Assembly (NCBI RefSeq): GCF_019977735.1
Contig: NZ_AP025018.1
Coordinates: 8,064,580 to 8,128,579 of the forward strand
DNA length: 64,000 nucleotides
Source of the DNA: Calothrix sp. PCC 7716
Lineage (GTDB): Bacteria; Cyanobacteriota; Cyanobacteriia; Cyanobacteriales; Nostocaceae
Direction: 5' to 3'
Position 1 is the first letter of the stretch. Every line of letters begins with the position of its first letter. The notes below the pieces were generated by a model, which was not told the DNA's origin, did no database searches, and saw only the letters and a list, made by a program, of their open reading frames with translations. This document shows, in pieces, positions 25,853-34,549 of the stretch. A program made the translations under genes and the position numbers.

Positions 25853-26013
25853 TTCTTGTGGAATGAGTCTTGTGGAATGAGTCTTGTGAAATGAGTCTTG
25901 TGGAATGGGTCTTGTGGAATGGGTCTTGTGGAATGGGTCTTGTGGAATGGGTCTTGTGGAATGGGCATCCTTGCCCGTTCCATATCAAGGCGGGCAAGGA
26001 TGCCCACCCCACA
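25853..26013. repeat. 14-bp tandem repeats fused to the GGGCATCCTTGCCC palindrome
   Basis: About eight tandem copies of AATGGGTCTTGTGG (period 14) run from about 25853 to 25962, then GGGCATCCTTGCCCGTTCC and the inverted half GGGCAAGGATGCCC up to 26013. The tandem unit is the outer arm (TCTTGTGGAATGGG) of the dispersed palindrome, amplified. It lies directly upstream of the dehydrogenase start. Confidence 0.92.
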
Positions 26014-26116
26014 AGATATCTTATAAAACTTATGCAATATATTCAGCTTTCTTCTTCCCACTAAGGTAGCAAATATAAGCATTTACCGATATGCTAATTT
26101 TAAAAGGGCTTACACA

Positions 26117-27052
26117 ATGAAGAAAAGCTTCACACTCAGCACTCAGCACTCAGTACTTTACACTCATTACTTGACGCGAGTATTTGCCTTAACACTAGGA
26201 TGCTTTGTACTTTGCACTTTACCAGCAGGCGCCTTACAAGAAAATGCAAAAACCTGTGAAACTCGTTTTCCTCTAAGTAAATGCGTTAACAGCGTAACTC
26301 AACTAGTTTCTCAAATTGCGCGAACGAACGTAATATATTTAGGAGAAACGCACGATAGCGCTAAAGACCATGAAAACCAATTAAAAATTATTCAAGAACT
26401 ACATAAACGAAACAAGAAAATTGCCATAGCAATGGAAATGTTTCAGCGTCCCTTCCAAAACGTTATCAATGAGTACCTAGCAGGTAAGATAACCGAAGCA
26501 GAACTAGTTAAGCAAACAGAGTATGAACAACGTTGGGGTTTTGATTGGAACTTATACGCACCTATTGTAAGATTTGCGAAAGAGAATAAAATACCTGTTT
26601 TAGCAATAAACACTCCCTCTGAAATTACCCGTAAAGTTTCGCGTCAAGGTTTAGAAAGCTTAACATCCGAAGAGCGTAAGCAGATACCACCATTTTCAGA
26701 AATTCGCACCTCTCCCGAAGAATACCGCAAAATGGTTTTAGCGGCATTTGAAGCGCATCAAAGTGCGGGACATGGAAATAGCAAAAGTGCAGAAAGATTT
26801 TTTCTGGCACAAGTTCTATGGGATGAAACAATGGCAGAAAGCATTGCCAACTTCATCAAAACTAATCGCGATTATCAAGTAGTCGTTTTAGCAGGACAAG
26901 GACACGTCGTCTACGATTATGGTATTCCTAGTCGTGTAGAAAGGCGCCTTTCTGGAAAACAAATAACTCAACATTCAATATTATTAAGTCCACCAGATGA
27001 TGACAGTTTACCCAGTAACAAACAAATAGCTGACTTTATTTGGCGCCAGTAG
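26117..27052 (+). CDS. ChaN-like (Tiki/EreA-fold) exported protein
   Basis: 311 residues. The domain (about 60-290) matches the ChaN/DUF399 family: VIYLGETHDSAKDHENQL, IAMEMFQRPFQNVINEYL, GFDWNLYAPIVRFA, VLAINTPSEI, VVVLAGQGHVVYDYGIPSRV. In Campylobacter ChaN binds haem; related Tiki-fold proteins are metalloproteases. A signal sequence (VFALTLGCFVLCTLPAGA, about 21-38) is present, but it is preceded by about 18 residues encoded by a heptamer repeat array (CACTCAG copies at 26133-26160). The repeat either extended the N-region or pushed the true start downstream. Exported to the periplasm or lumen. Confidence 0.85.
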   Translation: MKKSFTLSTQHSVLYTHYLTRVFALTLGCFVLCTLPAGALQENAKTCETRFPLSKCVNSVTQLVSQIARTNVIYLGETHDSAKDHENQLKIIQELHKRNKKIAIAMEMFQRPFQNVINEYLAGKITEAELVKQTEYEQRWGFDWNLYAPIVRFAKENKIPVLAINTPSEITRKVSRQGLESLTSEERKQIPPFSEIRTSPEEYRKMVLAAFEAHQSAGHGNSKSAERFFLAQVLWDETMAESIANFIKTNRDYQVVVLAGQGHVVYDYGIPSRVERRLSGKQITQHSILLSPPDDDSLPSNKQIADFIWRQ

Positions 27053-27080
27053 AAAAGTAATATATTAAATTGATAATTAT

Positions 27081-27290
27081 TGTCATGCTGAGGAACGAAG
27101 CATCTTAGGTATTGTATTAATTATTATTGTCATGCTAAGGAACGAAGCATCTTAGGTATTGTATTAATTATTATTGTCATGCTAAGGAACGAAGCATCTT
27201 AGGTATTGTATTAATTATTATTGTCATGCTAAGGAACGAAGCATCTTAGGTATTGTATTAATTATTATTGTCATGCTGAGGAACGTTAAC
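27081..27290. repeat. 47-bp tandem repeat, four full copies
   Basis: Copies start at 27081, 27128, 27175 and 27222, with a partial one at 27269; nearly identical. The unit contains TGTCATGCTRAGGAACGAAG followed by CATCTTAGG, a member of a dispersed family (also 19347, 37292, 38885, 57283). It fills most of the 368-bp gap between the ChaN-like gene and the CSD-DUF1294 gene; no gene there. Confidence 0.95.
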
Positions 27291-27420
27291 GCAGTTTTCC
27301 CGCAGGGTAGCATCTCAGAAGATTTTGAGTATAATGAGTGGCTAGGCAATTTGACGCTGCTAATTAGGCAGTTATTGAAGTTTGTTGCTTGAGATATTAT
27401 ACGTTACGCAAGGTTTGTAT

Positions 27421-28056
27421 ATGAAACCCGGTTTACAAAAAGGACAACTTGTAAGATGGAAGGATGACCGGGGGTTTGGATTTATACAACCTGCTGACGG
27501 TAGCAAAGAAGTCTTTCTGCACATCTCTGAACTTAACAACACAAATCGGCGCCCAATAGCAGGTGATACTATTTACTATTACGTTGTACCAGAACAAGGC
27601 GGAAAACTTCGTGCAAGCAAAGCTTATATTGAGAGTGGAACACCCAACGCAGTATCTTCTAGTAGCAAAGCTACATTTAAAAGCAGGTCTTTATCTAAAG
27701 TCCCAGTATTCAAAACAATCTTAGTATCTAGCATACCATTATTTGGGTCAGTTCATTTTGCATTGACAACTACCGTAATATTCCCCCTCATTCTATATAC
27801 TGTTATGAGCCTATTAACCTTTGGGCTATACGCTGACGATAAATCTCGTGCCCAAAAAGGAAAATGGAGAACTCCAGAAAATACGTTACACCTATTTGAA
27901 CTAGCAGGTGGATGGTTTGGAGGATTTATAGCTCAACAAACTCTACACCACAAAAGCAGTAAAAGTTCATATCAGGCTGTATTCTGGACAATTGTAGTAA
28001 TTCACTACATGCTTTGGTTAGTATGGCTGCTTTTTAGTAAATCTTTATTAAGATAG
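27421..28056 (+). CDS. Cold-shock domain fused to DUF1294 membrane domain
   Basis: 211 residues from ATG 27421 (the frame is open 13 codons upstream from TTG 27382, not needed). Residues 1-70 are a cold-shock domain with both RNA-binding signatures: GQLVRWKDDRGFGFIQPADG (RNP1 region KGFGFI-like) and EVFLHISEL (RNP2, VFLH). A linker of Ser/Lys follows, then DUF1294 (about 105-211) with four membrane helices and the WRTPENTLHLFELAGGWFGG signature. The fusion would place a single-stranded nucleic-acid-binding module at the membrane. The function of the family is unknown. Confidence 0.9.
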   Translation: MKPGLQKGQLVRWKDDRGFGFIQPADGSKEVFLHISELNNTNRRPIAGDTIYYYVVPEQGGKLRASKAYIESGTPNAVSSSSKATFKSRSLSKVPVFKTILVSSIPLFGSVHFALTTTVIFPLILYTVMSLLTFGLYADDKSRAQKGKWRTPENTLHLFELAGGWFGGFIAQQTLHHKSSKSSYQAVFWTIVVIHYMLWLVWLLFSKSLLR

Positions 28057-28118
28057 CCACACATAAATTTTTGCTAGAAATAGAAATATAGATAGTAGGT
28101 GGTTATTTGAGTAAGGCA

Positions 28119-29360
28119 ATGATGACAGGGCAAGATAAGTTTGGTTTAAAATCTCAAATATCGAAAAGCGAAGATTCTAAAGATTGGTCTTGGCCATTTT
28201 GGTTTGCCGTACCATTTTATCCTTATGGCAGGCGCCGGACTGTAAAGAGCGAAGTAATAAAAGATACGATTTGGACATTCGACCAGCTTCACGGCATTCT
28301 TTACACGATTACACCGATTCGGATGACGGTTGTAAAGTTAAAAGCGGGTGGTCTTCTTGTATATGCACCTGTGGCGCCAACTCGTGAATGTGTGCGTATG
28401 GTTAATGAGATAGTAGCGAAGCATGGTGATGTTAAATACATAATACTACCAACTAGTTCAGGTTTAGAGCATAAAGTATTTGTCGGTCCCTTCGCACGAT
28501 GTTTTCCTACAGCACAAGTATTTGTTGCTCCTCACCAGTGGAGCTTTCCGTTTAATTTACCGCTCGGTTGGTTAGGGTTTCCTCAAAAAAGAACTCAGGA
28601 ACTACCAACTAATGTAGAAATAGCGCCTTTTAAAGACGATTTTGATTATACGGTGCTAGATATAGATTTAGGTCGTGGTTCTTTTGTCGAAGTTGCTATG
28701 TTTCATAAAAGTTCGCGTACATTGCTTGTGACAGACTGTGCATTATCTATTTCTGAAGACCCACCAGAAATAGTTCAACTAGACCCATATGCTTTGTTGT
28801 TCCACGCGCGAGATAATGCAACTGAAGTTGTAGAAGACAATGCAGCGAACCGTCGTAAAGGATGGCAGCGCATTGCACTATTTGGAATTTACTTCCGTCC
28901 GAGTGCTTTGCAAGTAGCTGGAACATGGGAGTCACTGCGCGATGCTTTAAAAGCACCCGATAAATCTAGAAAAGCATACTTTGGATTCTTTCCATTTCGG
29001 TGGAAAGACAACTGGCAAGAATCTTTTAAGGCTTTGCGTGGTTATGGGCGCCCATTTGTAGCACCTATTTTACAAACATTGATTTTACCACAGGCGCCGA
29101 AGCAAGTACTCAACTGGGCAGACAAAATAGCCACATGGAACTTCGCGCGTATAATATCCTGTCATTTTGACTCACCAATTCAAACAACACCGCACGAATT
29201 TCGCTTAAGCTTCGCTTTCCTCGAACAAAATTCCTCTACAAGTCAAGCATTCGGATGTGCAGATGAACCCTTAGTAAAAGAAGACTTTAAATTTATTAAA
29301 GAACTCGAAGCCAATCTCGTCCAACGTGGTGTAGCTACCCCACCCAAAGAAAAAGTTTAA
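28119..29360 (+). CDS. DUF4336-domain protein
   Basis: About 413 residues from ATG 28119 (the frame is open from TTG 28107). It matches the DUF4336 group, distantly related to metallo-beta-lactamase folds: TPIRMTVVKLKAGGLLVYAPVAPT, IILPTSSGLEHKVFVGPFAR, FVAPHQWSFP. The usual HxHxDH zinc motif of that fold is not seen, so I make no enzymatic claim. Cyanobacteria and plants carry it; a chloroplast role has been inferred in other organisms. No signal peptide. It is followed by a dispersed palindrome (29391-29458). Confidence 0.8.
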   Translation: MMTGQDKFGLKSQISKSEDSKDWSWPFWFAVPFYPYGRRRTVKSEVIKDTIWTFDQLHGILYTITPIRMTVVKLKAGGLLVYAPVAPTRECVRMVNEIVAKHGDVKYIILPTSSGLEHKVFVGPFARCFPTAQVFVAPHQWSFPFNLPLGWLGFPQKRTQELPTNVEIAPFKDDFDYTVLDIDLGRGSFVEVAMFHKSSRTLLVTDCALSISEDPPEIVQLDPYALLFHARDNATEVVEDNAANRRKGWQRIALFGIYFRPSALQVAGTWESLRDALKAPDKSRKAYFGFFPFRWKDNWQESFKALRGYGRPFVAPILQTLILPQAPKQVLNWADKIATWNFARIISCHFDSPIQTTPHEFRLSFAFLEQNSSTSQAFGCADEPLVKEDFKFIKELEANLVQRGVATPPKEKV

Positions 29361-29390
29361 TATTTATTGTACTTATCTCTTGTGAAACTT

Positions 29391-29458
29391 ATCTCTTGTG
29401 GAACGGGCATCCTTGCCCGTCCAACATTCAGGGCAGGCAGTCAGGCCTACCCCACAAG
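29391..29458. repeat. CTTGTGGAACGGGCATCCTTGCCCG dispersed palindrome
   Basis: Two arms (TCTTGTGGAACGGGCATCC and GGCCTACCCCACAAG) around a divergent centre, in the gap between two convergent genes. It may act as a bidirectional transcript end. Confidence 0.8.
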
Positions 29459-29483
29459 AAAAAGTTATGTATTTTCAAACCGC

Positions 29484-29690
29484 CTAAAAAAGACGGCGCC
29501 GAATATCTTCTTCTGCAATAAGAATATTTTCTTCTATAGGTGAGCCATCCTCTCTAAATAGTCGAGGCATAGTTTTCCACTTCAAACTAGGATGATGAAA
29601 TAAAAACCGAATAGCTTCCATATCATCTGGATGTTCCAAAACATACATTTGCAATTCAAGTAAGCTCATTTCTTGAAAATTAGGTTTCAT
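29484..29690 (-). CDS. DUF6887-type small protein
   Basis: 68 residues: MKPNFQEMSLLELQMYVLEHPDDMEAIRFLFHHP, then acidic tail EENILIAEEDIRRRLF. The pattern (short helical SxxELxxYxLEHxDDxEA motif plus an acidic end) matches the DUF6887 family, members of which usually follow a DUF6888 gene in cyanobacteria; such a pair is present at 51454-51839 (AMSDQELKRYFLENRQDETAFQAF). Here no DUF6888 partner is visible next to it, so this is an orphan. ATG 29690 is preceded by GGAGGTTTATAA (minus strand), a good ribosome site. Function unknown; a toxin-antitoxin-like role has been suspected for the pairs. Confidence 0.6.
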   Translation of the reverse strand: MKPNFQEMSLLELQMYVLEHPDDMEAIRFLFHHPSLKWKTMPRLFREDGSPIEENILIAEEDIRRRLF

Positions 29691-29881
29691 TTATAAACCT
29701 CCACATTTCATTGAGCATTACTATAATAACCTTATCTAAACAAACTGTACTCAGCTAAATCTTCAAACTCCCTTTATAAAAATTAAATACATTTTGATTT
29801 TTTTTGTAGTATATAGAGAGAGTATCTACTAAATATTTTGCTGGCTTTCAATGCCTTAAAATTTTGAAACTAAGTAAATAT

Positions 29882-30350
29882 ATGCAAAAAGTAGCGGTGT
29901 TTGGCAATGCTGGAGGCGGTAAATCAACTCTAAGCAAGAGGTTATCAGAAATTGCTGGTTTACCACTTTACGTCTTGGACAAGATCAAAAATCCTGAAGG
30001 GGACACTGAGATTGCACAAGAAGACTTTAAGTGCGCCCATCAACAAATTTTAGCTACTGACCGATGGATTGATTATTGATGGGTTTGGTTGCATAGAAAC
30101 CATCTGGCAACAACTGAACGAGGCAGATAGTCTAGTTTTTGTCGATTTTCCACTATATGTACATTTCTGGTGGGTAACAAAACGACTAATTACAGGTTAC
30201 TTTAAACTACCAGAAGGCTGGCCTGACACAAGTCCAATATTGAAGAGTTCGCTACTCAGCTACCGCGTACTTTGGTTATGTCATAAACATTTGACTCCAA
30301 AATATCGTGAGTATATATGGATGGTGGTTTTGTTACCCAGTAAATATTAA
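29882..30350 (+). pseudogene. FlaR-like P-loop kinase, frameshifted
   Basis: The first part from ATG 29882 has a P-loop MQKVAVFGNAGGGKSTLSKR and LPLYVLDKI, and breaks after ATDRWIDY at 30079. The continuing frame (from 30069) gives IIDGFGCIETIWQQLNEADS, FVDFPLYVHFWWVTKRL and LTPKYREY. Together they resemble the FlaR/topology-modulation adenylate-kinase-like family (about 170 residues). The break coincides with ATTGATTATTGATGG, where a 4-bp ATTG/GATT duplication would explain the shift. The C-terminus is also lost where a CCCCCCTAACCC-type repeat begins (30350). Two lesions make it a dead gene. Confidence 0.85.
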
Positions 30351-30381
30351 AATCCCCCCTAACCCTAGGGTTGGGGGGATT
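30350..30381. repeat. CCCCCCTAACCCTAGGGTTGGGGGG palindrome
   Basis: Repeat of the C-run/G-run family between the broken FlaR-like gene and the ABC exporter stop; it probably removed the end of the former. Confidence 0.8.
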
Positions 30382-32132
30382 CAAGCTGATACACTAAATT
30401 GTTTCGTATACAATTTGGCGTAGCGTCCTTGAATATCTAACAACTCTTCATGAGAACCAGATTCAACGATTTGCCCTTTTTCTAGAACTAATATTCTGTC
30501 GCTTTTCCGCACAGTAGATAATCTGTGGGCAATAACAAATACCGTTCTTCCCTCCATTAATCTTTCGAGTGCTTCTTGTACTAAAGCTTCTGACTCTGAG
30601 TCTAATGCGGATGTAGCTTCATCAAGAATAAGAATACGGGGGTCAAGAAGAACTGCACGTGCGATAGCGATACGTTGTCTTTGTCCCCCTGATAAATTAA
30701 CGCCACGTTCGCCAACCACAGTATAATAACTATCGGGCATTTGGCTAATAAATTGGTGAGCGTTGGCTATTTTGGCTGCATTCTCTACAGCTTGCATATC
30801 AAAAGTCTCTTGTCCAAAAGCTATATTTTCGGCAATTGTTCCAGAAAACATTGTGGTTTCTTGTGGAACTATGCCTATTTGGCGCCGCAAGCTATTTAAT
30901 GTCACATCGCGAATATTGACACCATCTATATATATATCACCGCTTTGAGGGTCATAGAAACGCGGCAACAAGTTAACAAAAGTCGTTTTACCTGAACCAC
31001 TGGCGCCAACTAGTGCAATTGCTTCACCCGGATATGCGAGTAAACTAATATTATTCAAAACAGGTTCATTTGGTTTATAAGCAAAAGACACGCGACGATA
31101 TTCAACTTTACCACTAACTGTGGGGAGAATATCAGCATTGGTTTTTTCTTCAACTGCGGGTTTAATAGCTAGTAACTCGAATACTCTATCTACCGATGCT
31201 TCTGCTTCTTTGAATAAATTATAGTTAGTTGTGGTATGACCTACAGGGTCTATTAATAATGCGGCGCCACTTAGAAAGCTAAAAAACTTTCCAGTAGTTA
31301 AATTACCTGCCGAAATTTGCCAAGCTGCAAAGAAAAGTAACAATAAGAAACTTAAAGCCTGTAAAAATCCGACAATTGGCACTTGAATAGCTTTTAAACG
31401 CTCAGTAGAATACTTCGCGCGCATGGCAACTTCTGCTTCCTTACCAAACCGTGCAATTTCGTATGCTTCCGCAGCAAAAGCTTGAACTATTCTAATACCA
31501 TTAAAAACTTCGGTTAAAATCGCTGATAAATCTGATACTTGGTTTTGACTACGACGCGAGTACTTTTGTAGTCTTTCTCCAAACCAAGCAATCAACACCA
31601 ACATAATTGGTACAACTAATAAAGTTGCCAATGTTAATTGCCAGCTAAGATACACCATATATATGGGAATCGCTACTAGCTGCAACGCACAGGGAATAAA
31701 ATCGTGTAACAGCTTGTGAACCGCTTCGCCAACTCTATCTACATCTTCAGTAACACGGTAAGATAAATCACCAGCCTTTGCAGTTTCAAAATAGCTCAAA
31801 TTAAGCTTCTGTAAGTGCCCATATACGTTTTTACGTAGATTAAAAGATACTCGCAGTGCCGCCTTTGCCATATAAATATCTTGCACCGACTGAAAGAACC
31901 CACGTACAAGAAACACACCTCCTAAAATACCAGCAAGTTCAGCAATAGCAACAACGTTACCATTACCGAAAGGCGCCGATAGTTTCTGCACCAGATGCAT
32001 TAAAGTTAAAGTAGCGAGAACATAACCCAAGATACCAATAAATCCCGTGGCAATATGGCGCCATTGGGGACGGATATACGGTAGAAGTTGCCAATAATTA
32101 GAACGGTTCGAGCTTTTCACCACACCACACAC
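30381..32132 (-). CDS. ABC exporter, fused membrane and ATPase domains (MsbA/HepA-like)
   Basis: 583 residues. The membrane domain (about 20-310) has six hydrophobic helices; the ATPase domain (about 335-580) has Walker A VGASGSGKTT, Q-loop IVPQETTMFSG, signature LSGGQRQRIAIARA, Walker B ILILDEATSALDSES and H-loop IAHRLST. A homodimeric lipid- or glycan-export transporter. Heterocyst-formers use a close relative, HepA, for envelope polysaccharide; the similarity of layout is suggestive but I cannot assign HepA from sequence reading alone. It is encoded alone, with a dispersed palindrome upstream. Confidence 0.9.
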   Translation of the reverse strand: MCGVVKSSNRSNYWQLLPYIRPQWRHIATGFIGILGYVLATLTLMHLVQKLSAPFGNGNVVAIAELAGILGGVFLVRGFFQSVQDIYMAKAALRVSFNLRKNVYGHLQKLNLSYFETAKAGDLSYRVTEDVDRVGEAVHKLLHDFIPCALQLVAIPIYMVYLSWQLTLATLLVVPIMLVLIAWFGERLQKYSRRSQNQVSDLSAILTEVFNGIRIVQAFAAEAYEIARFGKEAEVAMRAKYSTERLKAIQVPIVGFLQALSFLLLLFFAAWQISAGNLTTGKFFSFLSGAALLIDPVGHTTTNYNLFKEAEASVDRVFELLAIKPAVEEKTNADILPTVSGKVEYRRVSFAYKPNEPVLNNISLLAYPGEAIALVGASGSGKTTFVNLLPRFYDPQSGDIYIDGVNIRDVTLNSLRRQIGIVPQETTMFSGTIAENIAFGQETFDMQAVENAAKIANAHQFISQMPDSYYTVVGERGVNLSGGQRQRIAIARAVLLDPRILILDEATSALDSESEALVQEALERLMEGRTVFVIAHRLSTVRKSDRILVLEKGQIVESGSHEELLDIQGRYAKLYTKQFSVSA

Positions 32133-32210
32133 TATATTTTATTCTCTAAGACGCTACCAGATGAAAGGTAGTTTCTGATAGGCTAGCCTAAAACAAAAAT
32201 TAGCCCTATT

Positions 32211-32270
32211 GTGGAACGGGCATCCCTGCCCGTCAATATTCAGGGTGGGCAAGGATGCCCACCCCACAAG
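32211..32270. repeat. GTGGAACGGGCATCCCTGCCCG dispersed palindrome
   Basis: Full two-armed copy 13 bp after the stop of the kinase-FGE gene, so it could form a hairpin just after the suspected variable region. Confidence 0.85.
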
Positions 32271-32282
32271 AAAACATTGAAG

Positions 32283-34154
32283 TTACAAACTTACTACGAC
32301 TCGAAAACCGCATATTCGTAGACCACCGTCTGACTCGTTCCAACTGCGACTAGCGCTACGGCATAGAACGGGACTAAAGCTCCATGAACCTCCACGCAAT
32401 ACTCGACGGTTTTTGTCTCCCTGCCATTCCCATACGCTACCATCGGTCGGCGCCCCTACATAATTATTGTGCCAAGGGTCAGCGCACCATTCCCACACTT
32501 GACCGTGCATGTCGTATAGTCCAAAGGAGTTTGCAACTTCAAAGCTACCGACGGGAGTTGTTTCTTTACGAATTTTGGTTTTGGTTTCAAATTCAAATAT
32601 TCTTGTTTCACTGTTACCGCAGTTTGCTAGGTCGGGGGTGATGGTGTCTCCAAAGTGGAAGGGTGTGGTTGTTCCTGCTCGACAAGCATATTCCCATTCT
32701 GCTTCGCTTGGTAAACGATATTTACGTCCGGTTTTTTGCTGCAAACGCGCGCAAAATTCTTGTGCTTCGTGCCAAGATACATTTTCTACTGGACGATTGG
32801 CGCCTTTGAATTTAGATGGATGTGGGTTTAGTGATAGATTAATTTTAGGTAGATTTGAGACGGCACGCCACTGTGCTTGTGTTACTGGGTATTTGCCGAT
32901 GCAGATTGGTTCGATTTGAACATTATGCTGGGGACGTTCGTCAGCATCACCTTCACCGTCGAGTGAACCCATCATATAGCTACCACCAGGTATTGACACC
33001 ATTTCTAAGAAAACACCACTACCTAAATCTTCGGTAAAGAAACGTGCGTTTGCTCGTGTGCGTTCGATTATTCGACCTTGTGTATCTAATGTAACTATAT
33101 CAAAATCAAAGATGTGGAATTCTGGGTAGAAATTTGATTCGGTTGATTTAGAGCGAGGAGTTAATCGTGTTTGAGAGGGTATTTGCGGTGTTTCAAGTTG
33201 AGGAACGGTGGTCATTCCAAATAAGCTTTTAAAGTTATTACTATTTAAATCTTGTAGTACTTCTACTGCTGTTTGGTATCTTTCTCGCACTACATGTTTA
33301 AGTAATTTATCAAGAATATATCCTAGCTGTTCACTGACTTGGATATTTTTTGTTTTTGCGTATTCTCGCCATTTCCAATGTGCATTAATTGCATCGTAAA
33401 GCGGGTCAGTGATATTACCATATGCATCTTGATATGGTAAGCATTGTGTTAAAAGACGTATACAAGTTACACCCAATGAATATAAGTCACTTGCATGACA
33501 AGCAAAACCAGCCATTTGTTCGCTAGATGCATAACCTACTGTATAAATTACTGTTGCTTGTCGAGCTAAACTTGTTTGAGTAATTTGTTTGGCGCCACCA
33601 AAGTCAATTAATACTAATTTTTTATCACTATAACGACGTATAATATTTTCGGGCTTAATATCTCGATGAATAACATTGCGCGAATGGACAAAATCAAGTA
33701 TAGGTAGAATATCTATTAAAACATGGCGAATTTTAGCTTCAGTATATGTAGTGTTTTGAAGCTCTTTATGTAGAGTATCTCCCTCAATAAATTCTTGCAC
33801 TAAGTACAAACTGGCGCCTTGTTCAAAGTAAGCGAGTAATCTAGGTATAGAAGGATGATTTTCACCTAGTTCATATAATCTAAACGCTTCCTCTTTAAAT
33901 AACTGTGCAGCTTTTGCACGTGCAGCAGTTCCCTGAACTTGGGGTACAAATTGCTTGACGACACACGAACCATCAAGTCTATCAACATCTTCAGCATAAT
34001 ATGTCCTGCTAAAACCACCCTCACCTAACAACCGGATAACGCGAAAGCGGTTTCTTAACAAGTCACCAAAGTTGCTATGTCCGCAGGTCGTGCAAAAACG
34101 ATTACCGTCTGCGTTAAATGGATTTGAGCAATTGGGATTTTGGCAGATTCGCAT
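32283..34154 (-). CDS. Ser/Thr kinase fused to FGE-sulfatase domain; probable DGR target
   Basis: 623 residues. An N-terminal zinc ribbon (C4...C...C-x2-C, CQNPNCSNPF/FCTTCGH) is followed by a Hanks-type kinase (about 37-305): GEGGFSRTYYAED, VVKQF (ATP Lys), HRDIKPENII (catalytic), IDFGGAKQ (metal Asp). After a linker, the formylglycine-generating-enzyme/SUMF1 fold (about 375-620; SIPGGSYMMGSLDGEGDADE, ENVSWHEAQEFCARLQ, RLPSEAEWEYACRAGT, GQVWEWCADPW). The last 40 residues, RRVLRGGSWSFSPVLCRSAS onward to ICGFRVV, have the exact frame of the C-type-lectin variable regions mutated by diversity-generating retroelements. No reverse transcriptase is in the window, so the retroelement would act from elsewhere. 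Confidence 0.88.
   Translation of the reverse strand: MRICQNPNCSNPFNADGNRFCTTCGHSNFGDLLRNRFRVIRLLGEGGFSRTYYAEDVDRLDGSCVVKQFVPQVQGTAARAKAAQLFKEEAFRLYELGENHPSIPRLLAYFEQGASLYLVQEFIEGDTLHKELQNTTYTEAKIRHVLIDILPILDFVHSRNVIHRDIKPENIIRRYSDKKLVLIDFGGAKQITQTSLARQATVIYTVGYASSEQMAGFACHASDLYSLGVTCIRLLTQCLPYQDAYGNITDPLYDAINAHWKWREYAKTKNIQVSEQLGYILDKLLKHVVRERYQTAVEVLQDLNSNNFKSLFGMTTVPQLETPQIPSQTRLTPRSKSTESNFYPEFHIFDFDIVTLDTQGRIIERTRANARFFTEDLGSGVFLEMVSIPGGSYMMGSLDGEGDADERPQHNVQIEPICIGKYPVTQAQWRAVSNLPKINLSLNPHPSKFKGANRPVENVSWHEAQEFCARLQQKTGRKYRLPSEAEWEYACRAGTTTPFHFGDTITPDLANCGNSETRIFEFETKTKIRKETTPVGSFEVANSFGLYDMHGQVWEWCADPWHNNYVGAPTDGSVWEWQGDKNRRVLRGGSWSFSPVLCRSASRSWNESDGGLRICGFRVVVSL
32290..32400 (-). other. 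Candidate DGR variable region (VR)
   Basis: Codons after GGT TCA TGG are AGC TTT AGT, then CCC GTT CTA TGC, and later AGT CGC AGT TGG AAC. In known cyanobacterial template repeats these positions are mostly AAC or AAT; here the third bases C or T are kept while the first two differ, as adenine-directed mutagenesis would leave them. Ends with GGT TTT CGA GTC. Template and reverse transcriptase not found here. Confidence 0.6.
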
Positions 34155-34513
34155 GGTTATTGAGATGTTGCATCGTCCAAACTTAGCCCCAATATCATGA
34201 TTTTGAAAGTGTTTGTGTATTGTTTAAATTTGAAGTTTTTCTAAGTACGATTAAATATTTTTTACCTATGAATTTATCCGTAATTAGAGTTTAACAATTT
34301 CCTTTACAATATCAATTTAATAATGGGCACTTTTATTGGAATTATAGGGCGAATATTACCTTAATAGGGTAAGTTTTGTCAAGTGAATCCCCCTTAACCC
34401 CCCTTAATAAGGGGGGAACAAGAAATGAAACAATAATTTTAGTATTATTATGATATGCAAACAAATTTTAGCTTTGTATACAAACAAATCTTAGCTTTGT
34501 ATACAAACAAATC
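34155..34513. other. 359-bp gap with repeats only
   Basis: AT-rich upstream region of the kinase-FGE gene, then CCCCCTTAATAAGGGGGG palindromes (34386-34416 and 34513-34547) around three tandem copies of ACAAACAAATCTTAGCTTTG (about 34457-34512). No gene. Confidence 0.7.
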
Positions 34514-34549
34514 TTATCCCCCCTTATTAAGGGGGGTTGGGGGGATTAA
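34386..34549. repeat. Two CCCCTTAATAAGGGG palindromes with 24-bp tandem repeats between
   Basis: The outer palindromes are in inverted arrangement; between them a 24-bp unit occurs three times. The right copy overlaps the end of the WYL gene and encodes its last residues (PPTPLNKGG). Confidence 0.85.

Noticed and set aside
24874-26082. 402-codon dehydrogenase frame
   Set aside because: The first 83 codons are tandem and dispersed repeat DNA; the enzyme family begins at ATG 25833.
30381-32132. Assigning the ABC exporter as HepA
   Set aside because: The fold fits, but nothing specific for HepA is visible and no hep gene neighbours exist.
32211-32270. Hairpin after the variable region as a dedicated DGR cruciform
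   Set aside because: It is a dispersed repeat found after many other genes, so its place here is not evidence for DGR function.
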